In this document: positions 1 to 11,363 of the stretch, one piece after another
Numbering within the stretch: position 1 is the stretch's first letter
Layout: each line of letters starts with the position of its first letter
From: Clarireedia homoeocarpa
Lineage: Eukaryota > Ascomycota > Leotiomycetes > Helotiales > Rutstroemiaceae
NCBI GenBank assembly: GCA_001465935.1
Contig: LNKV01000025.1
Location: 1,073,609-1,137,608 of the forward strand
Direction: 5' to 3'
DNA: 64,000 nucleotides
Notes under the pieces: generated by a model
The model's database searches: none
Seen by the model: the letters and a program-made list of their open reading frames with translations, nothing else
Told to the model about the DNA's origin: nothing
Translations under genes and position numbers: made by a program

Positions 1-3000
1 CAGCGGCTGGGTGGGGGACAGTACGGGCAGAACCCTTGTTCTTTTTGATGTTCTTGTAGGTGTGATTCGGGTCGGGATTTGGGTGAGTGCAGGCGGAAGG
101 AGTAGGTTGGAGAGAGCAGGCTTGGAGAGAGGATGCTGTGATTCGTAGGGGTAAGGTTCATGTTTGTAGAAAGTGGAGAAGTGGAGGTGATGGACGATGA
201 GGGCAGGGATGGGAGTTTGGATGGAATAGGAGCGCGGATGTAATCTGGCCAGTAGAGATTTTGTTTCTTCCTGGTGGTGGTTGTGGTGGTGAGTTGGGTT
301 TGCGACTGAGGTCTAAGCGTCAGAACAAACGCCGGATCCGCAAGGTCTGCAGACAGAGGTTCAAGACGCGGTGGAAGTGGTAAAATTGGAATGCGAAGGG
401 AAGTGTGCCCTACAGTGTGATCATGAAGTGAAGACTGAATATCCTTCCCATCAAAGACCTTTAACACCGAAGCTAAATTATAATCCTCCTTCCCTTTCCC
501 CTTCCCAGGCTTTCCCCCTAGGTCTCTTACTGTATTAGCAATTGCGATGCTGCTAAACTTCCTCCACAAGTTCTCGACTGTTGCCCATTTCTCCTCAGTA
601 TCGATATACACCTGTGAATCATGTCCGTGCTCTTTCACAATGCGCACGATCTCTTTCGTGTAACTGCATCTGGCGCGATCCCAATCGCGACGCAATTTCC
701 GACATGTTGTGAGTGTAAATTCGTGCGGGAGATAGGGTTCAGGAAGGGTAGTGAAGTTTGTAGGGCCGAGTCGAGCTAACCATTTGTCGTCATTGGGTTC
801 AAGGAGTGGCTCCGTCCCGGGGTCTTCGAAGAGCTTTCTCAGGTAGTCGGTGGAGGATTTGATACCGTGGGTTTTCCAGATGGGTTGCTTGAGGGCAGAT
901 TGTGCGGCCCGGTAATCGGATGCTTTGGGTGCACCGTCTGCTCGAGACGAGAATGCGAATTCAGAAGACCAGTCCTGGCTTAATGGGTCGTAATTTCCGG
1001 AACTCGCGATGAATAGACGTATAGCGATGTGGAGATATTGCTTCGGAGCCGGTTCTTCCTCTTTGGTTGCAGAGTTCTTGCCTTGTTTGAAACAGAGGAA
1101 ACGAAGTGCTTTCCGTATGACGCCTTGAATGCAGAAGCTGTAGAATGCGGAGAGCCACCAGGTTTTGCTGCGGAGGTTTTCTTTGAGGAAGATTACGCGT
1201 GAGAGTTCGTCGAGGTATTGTTCGAGTTGGAGTTCAATTTGTCGGATACAGTCGACTTTGCAGGAGGATGGCTCACATGCCTGATGAGAGAGAGCTTCTA
1301 AGCTCCCTGGGCTCGTTTCCTTTACGTGGAGAGCTTCGATACACGTGCGGAGACATGTGAGCGTATAGGCGATCAGTTGGTTCTGAAAGATGATTAGCTT
1401 TAGATGAATTTGTTCTACTTCACCAACTTACGGTTCCGATAGTGGCTTGGTACTCTGCTGCTGCATTGAGTAGCACAATGAAATCGTCGAGTGTTCCATC
1501 GTGCAATGAAGTCCAAGGTTGAAGCGCCTTCTGAGTTAGCGGACAATCTAGTAATTCCCAGAGAGTAGCCAGTATACACTCTTCAAGAGGTTTTAGAACA
1601 GCAGCTGCCGCATTTCGACTCCGCTGTAATGGTGGCTCCTCGGCAATGCGTAAAGTAGTAAGCAACGGCTTCTCGATTTTTAGATTTTTGAGAAACTTGT
1701 CAACTTTTGTAGTTCCATTAAACCCAACAATCCCCGATGTCAATTCATTTTTGCGCCTTACTATAATATCCAAATGTGAGTGATTTGCGTATAGCCAGGG
1801 TTGATTTGTTCCTGCTAAACCAGAAGTGCGTGGTGGGCTGGTGTTTGATCTTCGACACCAGGGCATTGGAAGCATTCTGTCTTTAATTTCTCCACGTTTG
1901 CAGCCAACGCTTTGCCATGCACCAATGTGTGTGCCCTTCGGACATGCACTACAACGTGTTTCTGTGTTACACTAAAATAAATTCAGTATTTTTCTTTGGT
2001 AAAAGAGATCAGTGAGCAAAGGTGATAGATCATTAACCACCTGCCACTAGACAGAATAACAGAACAAAGGTGCTCAGTTTGTGGCACATAGCAGAGAAGA
2101 CGCAAGATAGAACGACTTCAATGCCATGAGAGCAATGAGCAGGAAAAACTCACTGATTTTCTCAGAAATTTACACCTCCAGCAAGCTCCAATGGCTTTGA
2201 CTGCATTACCCTTTGCTCTCGTGACAGAATCAAGTGATCCTAGACGTCGTGGCGACGAACCATAAGTTTGCAAGCTAGAACGTGCCGGCGTAGAACTGAA
2301 AACACTTTCTTGAAAGCTCGAGTTTCCCTGGTAGCTTGTGCTTAGAGTCTGACTTGTGCTTGGTTTTTTGACGATGTCGATTCCATCTGGCCGTCGATGC
2401 TCCGAGGGCGACTCAACTGCACTCGAAAATAGGGGTTGTGATGGCTGGAGTGCCTCCGTGGACTCGATAGATGTTTCTCCCCATTCGGGAATGTCGGGAA
2501 GAGGATCATGAATCACTGAACTTGGATGGATGGTTTCCTCGGATTGGCTCGTTTCGAATGAGCCGTATAGAAACATGGAGTCGGATTCATTTGGTAGCTG
2601 GCTTGAGTCGATCATGTCGGTGTCAGGATCGTATTGGTGTCGACTGATGATCTCATCTAACATGCTCCAATCTGGCAGTTGAGCCTCTCCATCTTCTTTG
2701 CTGAATATATTAGAGAATCCAGTTGAGAAGTCATTGAACGCAGTCCCTTCAATATCCAGGTCCATATCGGCAAATGGCCATTCGGACAAGTCCATTGGGG
2801 AATCATCAAATGCTGGTATCTCGACATCCTGATATGATCTAGATAGCTCATTTAAAGGCGGCGTGACATATAAGCTCATGTCTATGTTTGTTTCTAATAA
2901 TGTCTGATCGTTGTGGTCCTGAGGTATGTCATGGACGACCTGATCATGATCACTTCCAACAAGTTCAGAGCTCTGTTCGATCGGGATTCTTGACAGTATC

Positions 3001-3247
3001 GCTTTACGTGTCTCAAAGCAATATGAGAAACTAATACCCAGGTCTCTAGAAAGGCGTTGTGCCAGCTCTTCTTGAGACTCATCTTGTAGAACGATGGAAG
3101 TCCGCTGTGTCGTACTGGACTTGAAACAGAGTAATTGGGAGTAAATAGAAAGATTCGATGGATTGTTCATATCTATGACTATTAGCTTAAGCACACATTT
3201 ACTCTAGTAGATTTACCAATCCCCGAGGTGTCTACAAATGAGTCCAT
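1..3247 (-). CDS. Zn2Cys6 fungal transcription factor, 3' end beyond window
   Basis: Likely nuclear DNA-binding regulator of the fungal zinc-cluster class. Model: exons 3217-3247, 2154-3172, 1432-1971 and 1-1382 (open at the left edge), giving at least 990 residues in one frame. Each junction has GT..AG ends (introns of 44, 182 and 49 nt). The 182-nt intron splits the zinc cluster: Cys341, Cys344 at the end of exon 2, then Cys351, Cys357, Cys360 and Cys374 in exon 3, i.e. C-X2-C-X6-C-X5-C-X2-C-X13-C. About 340 Ser/Thr/Asp-rich residues precede the cluster, so the DNA-binding part is central, not N-terminal. The remainder is helical and unrecognised. I chose the ATG at 3247 because the tiny first exon joins in frame; an unspliced start at 3194 is the alternative. 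Target genes are unknown. It is head to head with the gene at 4021. Confidence 0.8.
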
Positions 3248-4020
3248 GATGGATGTCGTCGAAGTAATTCCAGGAAGGATATGAATCACGTGAACCTGGT
3301 TTTGGAACCAATTTTAATGTGGGAAACAAGAAAGTAAGCATTGAAAGTCCTTCCACACATTAGCTGAGTTGTCTCAGGTAGTGGGCCTTGAAAAACTTCC
3401 GACGAGGGGAATACTTACAAAAAATACAGGAGAGGTGCGCTGGTCATGTGATGACCACCTACTGCAACAGTCCAACTCAAAAGAGGTCGAGTTATCAGTC
3501 CAGCAGACGCGGTACTCGTTCTAAAAAGAACTGGAAGCGACCATATATACTCCAGGAATTGTATCATTTCCAGAAAACACGAATATTCTTGTGAAAACAT
3601 TTTCGCCTCGACTTCTTACCTGTGGCGTGACGTCCAACTAAGGTCAAAATAGTTCAGCGGTCTTGCAATCGCCTTGGAACGTTCCCGAGTCGCTACTAAG
3701 CCATAACGGGACGCCGTGTAGAGATCTTCCTTGTAGACGCCTCATGATATAGACACGATATCGCACACTAATTGTCGTCTCCTATTGCACAAGAGGAGTG
3801 AATTCATTACAACAATAGGGGCGCAGTTAGCGATATCAGATAAGACCTGGACTAGTTTACCCCGGATTTTCGGCGCGTCGTAATGTCGTAACAGGACCGC
3901 TCAAAATGTCATGCAACCCCGGATTTCGAAGACCGCCAGCTCATCTGTTGTTGGATTTGGAATAAGGATGCGGGAAACTATGGAGGTATATAAGCTGCGG
4001 CACCTGCTGTGGCGGAATGG
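3248..4020. other. Intergenic, shared upstream region of two divergent genes
   Basis: This stretch separates the zinc-cluster regulator (-) from the acidic unknown gene (+). Short open frames on both strands here look random in composition. Apart from a TATA-like site near its right end I see nothing definite. Confidence 0.5.
3987..3994 (+). promoter_or_regulatory. TATA-like element TATATAAG
   Basis: The octamer TATATAAG lies 27-34 nt before the ATG at 4021 and about 90 nt before the next in-frame ATG pair at 4081. If it is a real TATA box, transcription would start around or after 4021, which favours the 4081 start for the downstream gene. This is inference from spacing only. Confidence 0.35.
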
Positions 4021-5028
4021 ATGCACATAGAAGCATCCCTCTTCCTTTGGTTCTTTCTTCAATCTGTTCCAGCGACTTTCATGATGATCCAAGCATCTGG
4101 CGTTTCTTGCGCCCAGCAACTTAGCGATGCCGATTGTGTTTCATCGCGCAACAATGCTTTTAATCTTCCAAGGTCTTGTCGGCAATCATGGCAAGATTCC
4201 AGCCTTATAGAAGTGTTGCCGAAACATCGCTGTTCGAACATCTGTTTATGGATTCTTCCTTCCGATAATCGATCAAATGGGCCAACTGGCTTCATTAGAG
4301 AGTCGGAAGAGCAGTGCTCCGGCCACAATTTCCTCCGATTGGCCAGTATATTAGATGATGATTGTGGTGAGAATACCCCCGCGGAAGCATGTCTAACAGC
4401 ACTGACTCTACTCTTCGTCGCAGTCCAAACCCCCCACAACACCCCGGCTCTTTCTTCTGCACTGCCCGAACAAAGCCTTCATGCATTCCATGATCTTTCC
4501 ATCGACATTAAGTACAAGGATTTCCAACTGTATGACCAATCGCACGATGGGAATGAAAGCGAAGACGACAATTACCACGATGGATCAACCCCGAGCCTCA
4601 ACTCCTTGTACAGCTTCGACAGTCTCGAAACACAAGGAAGTCAAGATATAGACTCTCGTCCAAGCAGTTGCTGTTCAGCTCCCCAGAACACCGCTATCAG
4701 CGCCTCAACTACCGTGGACGATGATGCATCGATGGACGATGATATATCGATGAGCTCTAGCATGGATAGTCGTGAGGACTTCATCGATGTTCCTTCCCGT
4801 ATGAAATACTGCGGCATTGGCGAATGGGCAGTTGATAATGGCGACTTCGATGCACTGGAGTTGTCGCTGGATGATCTTAGAGACTGTGATGTCAGACCCT
4901 CCCCGCATAATTTGTATATCCAGAAGGCGTTGAAGACATTTGAGGCTGGGTTCTATGGAGTTCATTATGAGAGTAGGGGGACTTGCTGGCAGTATAGTTT
5001 GTGTACCATTTTCGAAGAGGGTTGTTAA
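4021..5028 (+). CDS. Unknown acidic, Ser/Asp-rich protein
   Basis: An open frame of 335 residues from the ATG at 4021 (315 from 4081). I do not recognise it. The first 20 residues from 4021 are hydrophobic and could resemble a signal peptide, but the nearby TATA-like site makes the 4081 start at least as likely. The middle is low-complexity and acidic, with runs such as DDDASMDDDISMSSSMDSRE around residues 240-260. The C-terminal 70 residues (from KYCGIGEWAVDNGDFDALEL) are more ordered and alternate hydrophobic and acidic positions, so are the most gene-like part. No intron is needed. It could be a lineage-specific gene; a chance frame is possible but its length and composition argue against that. 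Confidence 0.5.
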   Translation: MHIEASLFLWFFLQSVPATFMMIQASGVSCAQQLSDADCVSSRNNAFNLPRSCRQSWQDSSLIEVLPKHRCSNICLWILPSDNRSNGPTGFIRESEEQCSGHNFLRLASILDDDCGENTPAEACLTALTLLFVAVQTPHNTPALSSALPEQSLHAFHDLSIDIKYKDFQLYDQSHDGNESEDDNYHDGSTPSLNSLYSFDSLETQGSQDIDSRPSSCCSAPQNTAISASTTVDDDASMDDDISMSSSMDSREDFIDVPSRMKYCGIGEWAVDNGDFDALELSLDDLRDCDVRPSPHNLYIQKALKTFEAGFYGVHYESRGTCWQYSLCTIFEEGC

Positions 5029-5736
5029 TCTTTGAGACGAAAATGAATAAGGGTTTTGAGTACTGAGCATGCTTCCAAGGATAGAAAACAAATCAAGTTT
5101 GAAGAAATAGAAACAATGGCACGTGAGTGTGATTGAATTGACCAACCTTATGCATGCGGTGGTGCCAAACTTCGACCAGTGCGTGTATCCGTCTGTCTAT
5201 GAGGCAGGGGGCAATTCGTTTACAGGTTTGACTTGTTCTGTATTACTCATGATCTCATTAGTAGCTGTATCGACCAACTGCAGAGTTTAGATATTCAACC
5301 AAAACATACTTTTGAGATCTTTCTTCTAGCACGTGTATTTAGAAATTCTATGACTAAATTTCAGCCCAAAAATAAGATTTATGATTTGGTGTAATAAGAA
5401 ATAAAGAAATCAGTGATTAGAAAGCCGAAGTTGATCGATAAATTAGCATCCTCAGAGGTGAGCATAAAGCACTAATTGTTCTCATCAAATACTTCATTCC
5501 ATTACTTCCCCCGCGACTGTAGAAATACATAGTGCTTGAACATAGCACGCTACGTCTTAGCGGAAACAGTAATAAGGAAGCTATAATACAATAAAAGAAG
5601 ACTGCGACTGTTCGAATACCGATCTGGCTTGAGCATATCAATATCAGACTGCAGTCAACCAAAGCAAGGCCATACCAAACCATACCACTACCTCTCCCCT
5701 CCCCAATCCCCACCAACCCTCTCCACCCCTCCCAAA
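5029..5736. other. Intergenic, convergent gene ends
   Basis: Between the 3' ends of the acidic unknown gene (+) and the dehydrogenase (-). AT-rich in its middle; no gene or repeat recognised. Confidence 0.5.
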
Positions 5737-6606
5737 TCAAGGTAGAATCTCCTCCCCCTTCCAATCCCAACATCTACCCCTCGCATCTATCCCCTTCCCC
5801 CTCACCACCTCCTCCCACATCCTCTCCACCGCAAACTCCGGACTAAAAAGCTTCCCCTCCTTGACTCCACCCCAAAACTCCCTACTCAGCCCCGTCTTCA
5901 CCGTCCCCGGATGATACGCCACAGCCATCGCATTCTCCCCACATCGCGTCTTCAGGTACCAGTCGAGCGTCTTCGTCAGGCTGTTTACTGCTGCTTTCGA
6001 CGCCCGGTATGAGTACCAGCCGCCGAGGACGTTGTCGGAAGTGGAGCCGACGCGCGCGGACATGTTGAGCCAGAGGGCGTGAGGGGGGAGGTTTGAGGGA
6101 GAGGGAGAGGTTGGGGTTTGGGATGAGAGGTCGAGACGTTTGGGAGGGAGGAAGGGGGAAAAGTGTTTGGTTAGGAGGAGGGGCCCGATGGTGTTGACGG
6201 CGAAGGTGTGCTGGATTTGTTCTTGGTTCAATTGAGCTGGGGACTTTTCGGGGTACAGAATTCCCGGGATCGAGAAGGCGAGACGAAGATGGTGAGATGA
6301 GGGAGGGAAGAGTGCTTCGGCCTTTTCGGCGGCACGGGAGATGGTTGCTTCGTCTTATGCTTGATCAGATCCATTCTTTACTGACGATGGGAAGAGGTGA
6401 TTGTATCACTCACCCGTAACATCAACTTCAAGTACCGTCAATCTATCCGCGTCAACATCTTTTAGATCCAACAAGATTGATTTCTTCACACCATCTGTAT
6501 CTTTTCTCGCCGTTGCGACAACTGGGATTGTGGTATTTTTCAGAAGATGCCGAGTTAAACAGAAACCAATTCCTCTATTGGCCGGACAGACCAACGACCA
6601 TGCCAT
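5737..6606 (-). CDS. Short-chain dehydrogenase/reductase (SDR)
   Basis: A 269-residue NAD(P)-dependent oxidoreductase. Exons 6414-6606 and 5737-6353, joined by a 60-nt intron (GTGAGT..ATAAG) in phase 1. The N terminus carries the cofactor loop ANRGIGF near residues 9-15 and a conserved VDVT segment at the exon end, followed by NTIGPLLL (the structural N of the NNAG region is seen as NTIG). The catalytic Tyr and Lys occur as YSYRASKAAVNSL near residue 180, with the preceding Ser in LNMSARVGS, and YHPGTVKTGLS follows, as in C-factor-like SDRs. Length is normal for a classical SDR. The substrate cannot be inferred. The acceptor AAG is less common than CAG/TAG but is the only one that keeps the frame. 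Confidence 0.88.
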
Positions 6607-7273
6607 ATTCCCTACTTCCTATGATATGAAGCCAGGTGAGGAGAAGGCCGAGGTTTTAACAAAAGAGAGGGAAAAAATCAGTATGTCAATGTGTGAAAGG
6701 TTTCAATGACAGCATTGACTAGGATCTGAAGGGTCCAAAGTCCCCCACAAAGTGGCGGGTGGCTTGCGGGATCTATACCTCTTTCGTGCTTGATATTGTG
6801 TGTCCATCGATCGTGGAAGCCTTTCTCCCTTACACTTTCGTATTTTTATGGTGTGGGACTCCTGCTCCAAATTATCAGATGCGAAATTCACCTGATCCGT
6901 CTACGTACAGCATGATCTTGTCGATTTCATTCCTAAACCATGATCCTACATGATCAAACCACCTCAAACCTTCAGCCAAATCCCGACTTTTCAAAACCAA
7001 GAAACTTCAGTCACAGTAGAACCTTCATAAAAAGAAAAGGGGGATAAAAGTTTTCAAGCGAGTTGACCAACACGCTATAGACACAAGGATAAAAATGCTC
7101 ATTACATATTCTTATCCTCTTAAAACAACCCATTTTTTGAAAGCACGCATTAACAATATCTCCAAGTCTTCCTTCCCATTTCTCAGCACCATGTTCGCTA
7201 ACAATGTTTAGATGTTGTCAGCCATTTATAAAGGAGATTATGGTATAATAGTAACACAAGGTGAATGCACCAA
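6607..7273. other. Intergenic
   Basis: Upstream of the dehydrogenase and downstream of chs5, both on the minus strand. Short frames here have no recognisable content; probably promoter plus 3' untranslated sequence. Confidence 0.5.
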
Positions 7274-8609
7274 TCATAGAGCAACATCTTGAAAGCTAGC
7301 ACCTCCTGGCGTCTGGTTTCCGGAATTACTCCCTTCTCCAGGCTTTTCAGTCAAATCGTCTGCGGATACACCAAATGGTGCAGCGGGCCTAAGAGCAAGT
7401 TTTTGTTGTTCGACTTCGGATGCTCTTGACTTCTGCTCTTCTGGAAGAGCCTTCTTTTCTTCTTCCTCCTTTCCTTCGATCTCCTCCTTTCCTTCACCAT
7501 TCTCCTTCCCTTCACCATTCTCCTTTCCTTCACCAGCCTCCACACTGCTCGAATCCTTCTCTTGTTCTTCTCCTTTATCCTTCTCTGCTTTGGGTGTGTC
7601 TTTCGCAGGAGGCGTTGGTGGTATAGCTTGATGACCGTTCGTGCCGTCTGTAGCAGGTGGTGAAGTAGGCGGAGTTGCTACAGTCTCTCTCGGTGTCTCG
7701 GTTTGCACTTGTTGAGACTGAGCTGCATTTGAGATGACCTGTCTCTGTCTTGGGTCCGCGTCTAGGTAATATTGTCTGACTCCCACAATCCTTCCTCCTC
7801 TCTCGCAACCCTCAACCCACTCTGGCCGCACAACAGGAATGTTCATCTCCACAGCCTTCTCCCATGCTATACCTCTTCCCTCTGTTGTGACAAAGTGCGT
7901 AGTATCAATCCTCACACTATCTGCCATCTTCGCGCCGATCCTCTCAACCGCTTTAACCAGACTATCCTTCAAAGAGCCAGGTAGAATACCAGGCGTAACC
8001 GTGATACCACTCAAATCCGTCATCTTATGCGTCTTGACGACCACCTTTTCACTGCTGAAAGTACCCGCCGTTGTCCTCAATACGAGATGAAAAGTATATT
8101 CGGTATCAACCGCCAAACCACTAATCTTCGTACTCAGCATCTGACTAGGTCGAGGAATATTCCCCGCCTTCTGCCCATTTCGAAACAATGATAAGGATAT
8201 AGCATCGGCAGTCGCCAAGTCAATTGGGTCCCATTCTAAAACGACGGAGGTCTGCGTAGCATTGCGACAGCGTAGAACGGGTGGGCTGGGCTCTGATGCA
8301 CCGAAGGAGTTGTAGATCGAGTCCTGCAGAGCAATAAATGCATTTTGGGATTTTTCTTCCGAACTAAGGTTCCGAGCAACGGTGATATCGACAATACTTC
8401 CGGATATTATATTTGGTGGGAGGAGAATGGATGGGAACTCGATCTGCAAGGCGTGTTAGGTTTGTTGCAAGAGGATAGATTCAATTGACATGTGCATGCA
8501 AGGTACAGATAGGCCGTTAAATTGGACAACCACTTACCAATCTTTTGTCTTTGGTTAGCAAGACAGCCACTCCAGCATCGACTTTTCCCACGGTGAGAGA
8601 GATCAACAT
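7274..8609 (-). CDS. chs5: Chs5-like exomer scaffold (FN3 + BRCT)
   Basis: A 413-residue protein from exons 8538-8609 and 7274-8443 (94-nt intron, GTAAGT..TGCAG). Chs5 is the scaffold of exomer, the trans-Golgi coat that exports chitin synthase and other cargo. The first exon encodes the N-terminal strand MLISLTVGKVDAGVAVLLTK, the Chs5 dimerisation/cargo-adaptor segment. An FN3-like domain follows at about residues 75-165 (SPPVLRCRNATQTSVVLEW) and a BRCT domain at about 170-255 (ITVTPGILPG to the conserved Trp in VVRPEWVEGCERGG). The C-terminal 150 residues are disordered, Pro/Thr- then Glu/Lys-rich, with three imperfect GEGKEN repeats encoded by short tandem DNA repeats near 7490-7545. The start is fixed by the conserved first exon. 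Confidence 0.92.
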
Positions 8610-8904
8610 GGCGGATGCTTTCTTGGTACCGAATTATTGATGTTATTTGAAATACGTTGCGATAGCTACAACTCGATTGTGATCTAGCCTGGCGAGCCTG
8701 GAAGAGCTCAGACGTGGATCCGCTTGCTGATTGGCTGTGTCTAATTCTAGCTGCGGGTGGCACAAAGCATTTCTGGAACATTTTGACAGTGAAATCTCAA
8801 AACAGACGACTCTCTTCCTTTAACTTAGGTTAGTTGTATATACGTCTCGTTACTTCTATGGTTCTTGGGTATCTTCTATTGTACATAAACCACCATTCCC
8901 ACTT

Positions 8905-9735
8905 CTAGATACGGCGAATGACTGACTGTGGTGCTGAATTATTCTGCCATTTCCTCCTGTAACCGTCGTTTCTCTTCACTCCCGGGTCTGTATAGTTCTC
9001 ATTCTGCGCCATGTCTCTCTGTCTGTTGGCATTCATGCTTTGCTCAAAGCTTGCTGTTGGCCTCGGGTTCTTGTACTGCGCTATGCCTCCCTGTCTGGTG
9101 GCATTCATGTTTTGCTCAAAGCCTGCTGTTGGCCTCGGGTTCTTGTACTGCGCTATACCTCCCTGTCTGGTAACATTCATGTTTTGCTCAAAGCCTGCTG
9201 TTGGCCTCGGGTTCTTGATCTTAATTCCATTCATTCTCGTGATCAACTGTCCCACAACACTCTCTGCCTGTGCTTCCAAATCCTCCATCTTCATCTTCAG
9301 CGCAAATTCCGTCGAATGAGCGTAGATTGTCCCATGTATATCTCTAAAGTCCCCGTTCTTCTTGGCAACATCTGGTAGCTTTTTCCCATGTATATCACAA
9401 CCGTGCTTCAAAAGCGCACTCGTGAATGCAGCTCTAATTCTCCTTTGTATAAGACTTCGCACGACTTTGAGGTTTCCTCCGTTGGCTTTGCTTGTACTAA
9501 CACTAAACCACAATGGATGCTTTGTCTTGCGTATAAGGTCGTAGCAGACTTTGTGATGTTGATGATGGGCAGCACTGTCTATGGCAATCTTGTTGAATAT
9601 GTTATAGGCATGGTACGGAGCGATGTGAGCAGTGAATCCCGTCTTGACTTTTCCCTTGGGAACTTGTGCCCATGGCAAGGATTCTGGTGGTTTAATTTTT
9701 GATAGAATCGCTCTTGCTTCTGCGGGACCTATCAT
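8905..9735 (-). CDS. Unknown protein with three 24-residue tandem repeats
   Basis: A single open frame of 276 residues; I do not recognise the family. Residues 1-170 look like a folded, basic domain: a Trp/Pro-rich start (ESLPWAQVPKGK), a His-rich segment (HHQHHK), and a segment VVRSLIQRRIRAAFTSALLK that reads as an amphipathic helix. Then come three near-identical repeats KNPRPTAGFEQNMN..RQ..., each 24 residues (72 bp), at 9019-9218 in the DNA. The tail is polar and basic (NDGYRRKWQNNS). The repeats keep the frame and mostly differ by single bases, suggesting recent expansion by slippage or unequal exchange. It sits between chs5 and the divergent eIF1A gene. Start: first ATG of the frame. 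Confidence 0.65.
   Translation of the reverse strand: MIGPAEARAILSKIKPPESLPWAQVPKGKVKTGFTAHIAPYHAYNIFNKIAIDSAAHHQHHKVCYDLIRKTKHPLWFSVSTSKANGGNLKVVRSLIQRRIRAAFTSALLKHGCDIHGKKLPDVAKKNGDFRDIHGTIYAHSTEFALKMKMEDLEAQAESVVGQLITRMNGIKIKNPRPTAGFEQNMNVTRQGGIAQYKNPRPTAGFEQNMNATRQGGIAQYKNPRPTASFEQSMNANRQRDMAQNENYTDPGVKRNDGYRRKWQNNSAPQSVIRRI
9019..9218 (-). repeat. Three tandem 72-bp in-frame repeats
   Basis: Unit starts are at 9019, 9091 and 9163 (period 72 bp); the third copy is cut short at about 9218. Copies differ by only a few bases and code for KNPRPTAGFEQNMN-type units in the gene at 8905-9735. Confidence 0.9.
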
Positions 9736-10153
9736 CTTGAACGAGACCAGGCTTGGATAGTATCAAGTAGTGTCGGAATGTTGTGAGGGGGCTCTCGAAC
9801 CAGCTATGTCAGTTGACATCTCTATGTCTTCTGTCAAATAGACACTGGGTTCATGGCCTCGCGGGGAATGGCGCATTCTAGCTATTCATCAGTGACCCAG
9901 CCTCAAAAGATCAACCTCCAACAATAAAGCGGACTATTTCTCTAGCGTAACAATTGGCCCGTGACGCAACACTAAAAATTAACCCCACCAAACATATCAG
10001 TCCAAATGCGAACCAAAATATCTATTTAACAACGCCGCTTCTCGTCACAACCCATTATCCATTATCCACCACAAAACTTCAACGTGGAATAAACCCCAAA
10101 CCTCACTTTCATACACATACCAACTTAATCAATAAAGGAACAAAGCAGCCAAT
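9736..10153. other. Intergenic, divergent promoter region for eIF1A
   Basis: Head-to-head region between the repeat protein (-) and eIF1A (+). The half next to eIF1A is CA/CT-rich, as is common before highly expressed fungal genes. No discrete element identified. Confidence 0.45.
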
Positions 10154-10779
10154 ATGCCAAAGAATAAGGGAAAGGTAAGCCATCGCCGCTTTTTCGCTAC
10201 AACCGCTCCGACCCGTATTCTAGGCTGACACGACTCCGAAAAACAGGGAGGTAAGAATCGTCGTCGTGGAAAGAACGAGAACGACAACGAAAAGCGTGAA
10301 CTTGTTTTCAAGGAGGAAGGTCAAGGTACATACATCCTCATCCTCATCACCGTCTCGTCCATTTACTTCCTCCTTCCCGCTAATATCCAACCCTAGAATA
10401 CGCCCAAGTCATAAAAATGCTCGGAAACGGACGTCTCGAAGCCCTCTGCTTCGACGGCAGCAAGCGACTGGCTCACATCCGTGGCAAGCTCCGCAAGAAG
10501 GTCTGGATCAACCAAGGCGACATCATCCTACTGTCGCTGCGAGACTATCAAGACGAGAAGGGAGACGTAATCCTCAAGTACAGTTCGGACGAAGCGCGTG
10601 CGCTGAAAGCCTACCGCGAGTTACCCGATACAGCCAAGATCAACGAGACGGATACCTATGGCCCGGGCGACGACAACGACCCGTGCAATTTCGATTTCGC
10701 CGAGGATGATTCCGAGAGCGAGGAGGATGAGGTTGATGGTGGGAAGACGGGCAAGGAGATTGATATTGATGATATCTAG
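10154..10779 (+). CDS. tif11: Translation initiation factor eIF1A
   Basis: A 160-residue protein from exons 10154-10174, 10247-10325 and 10397-10779 (introns 72 and 71 nt). eIF1A binds the small ribosomal subunit and promotes scanning and start-codon choice. It begins MPKNKGKGGKNRRRGKNEN, the classic basic N-terminal tail, split after the seventh codon by intron 1. The OB-fold follows: LVFKEEGQEYAQV, then MLGNGRLEALCFDG, HIRGKLRKKVWI and GDIILLSLRDYQD at about residues 30-105. The acidic C-terminal tail ends GKEIDIDDI, typical of the family. Length is slightly above the yeast protein (153). The second junction is phase 1 (CAA-G/AA-TAC). Confidence 0.97.
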
Positions 10780-11363
10780 AGGATGGATGGATGAATGGCG
10801 GCTTCCGCGTCTGTGGAGGATGGAAAGAAAGACTGTCTTCTCTCTCAGTCTCGTCTATTTGGGTTCTTTTTCTGATCCACTCGCTCGATGGGCGAGAACC
10901 TCGACAGGCATTTTTCCTTCTAGTGGCTTTTCTTCTGATTGGCGGTATGCGCATAGTGGGAGAGACGCTATACATGTATCGACTAGGCCTTCTAATTCCC
11001 TATCAAAAATTCAATTTAGACATACATCTTGCCTTGTTCATTCTGCCCAATTACACATGTGCTAGATACTCTTCGTGTAATTAATCTGTGAACACATTGT
11101 CTTTATACAATAAACGCCACTTAAAATGCATCGAACTGCGTTGAATCATTCTTATTTTCTCTATTGATTATCGCCCTCTACACTCGAGAATCTTGGTATG
11201 TGACCTGTGATTCTCGCATGACTCCTTTCGAGTCCCAAAAGTCTTGACTTCATCATCTCCACTCCGTCTGCGAACTGTTCAATCTACAAGGTTACCAAGC
11301 ACCTAAGCTATCATCGCAGCATTCCAAAGTAACAACCAACCTTCCTTCCAGCTCCATCTCCGT
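10780..11363. other. Intergenic, convergent 3' ends
   Basis: 3' flanks of eIF1A (+) and las17 (-). AT-rich around 11080-11160; no gene recognised. Confidence 0.5.
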
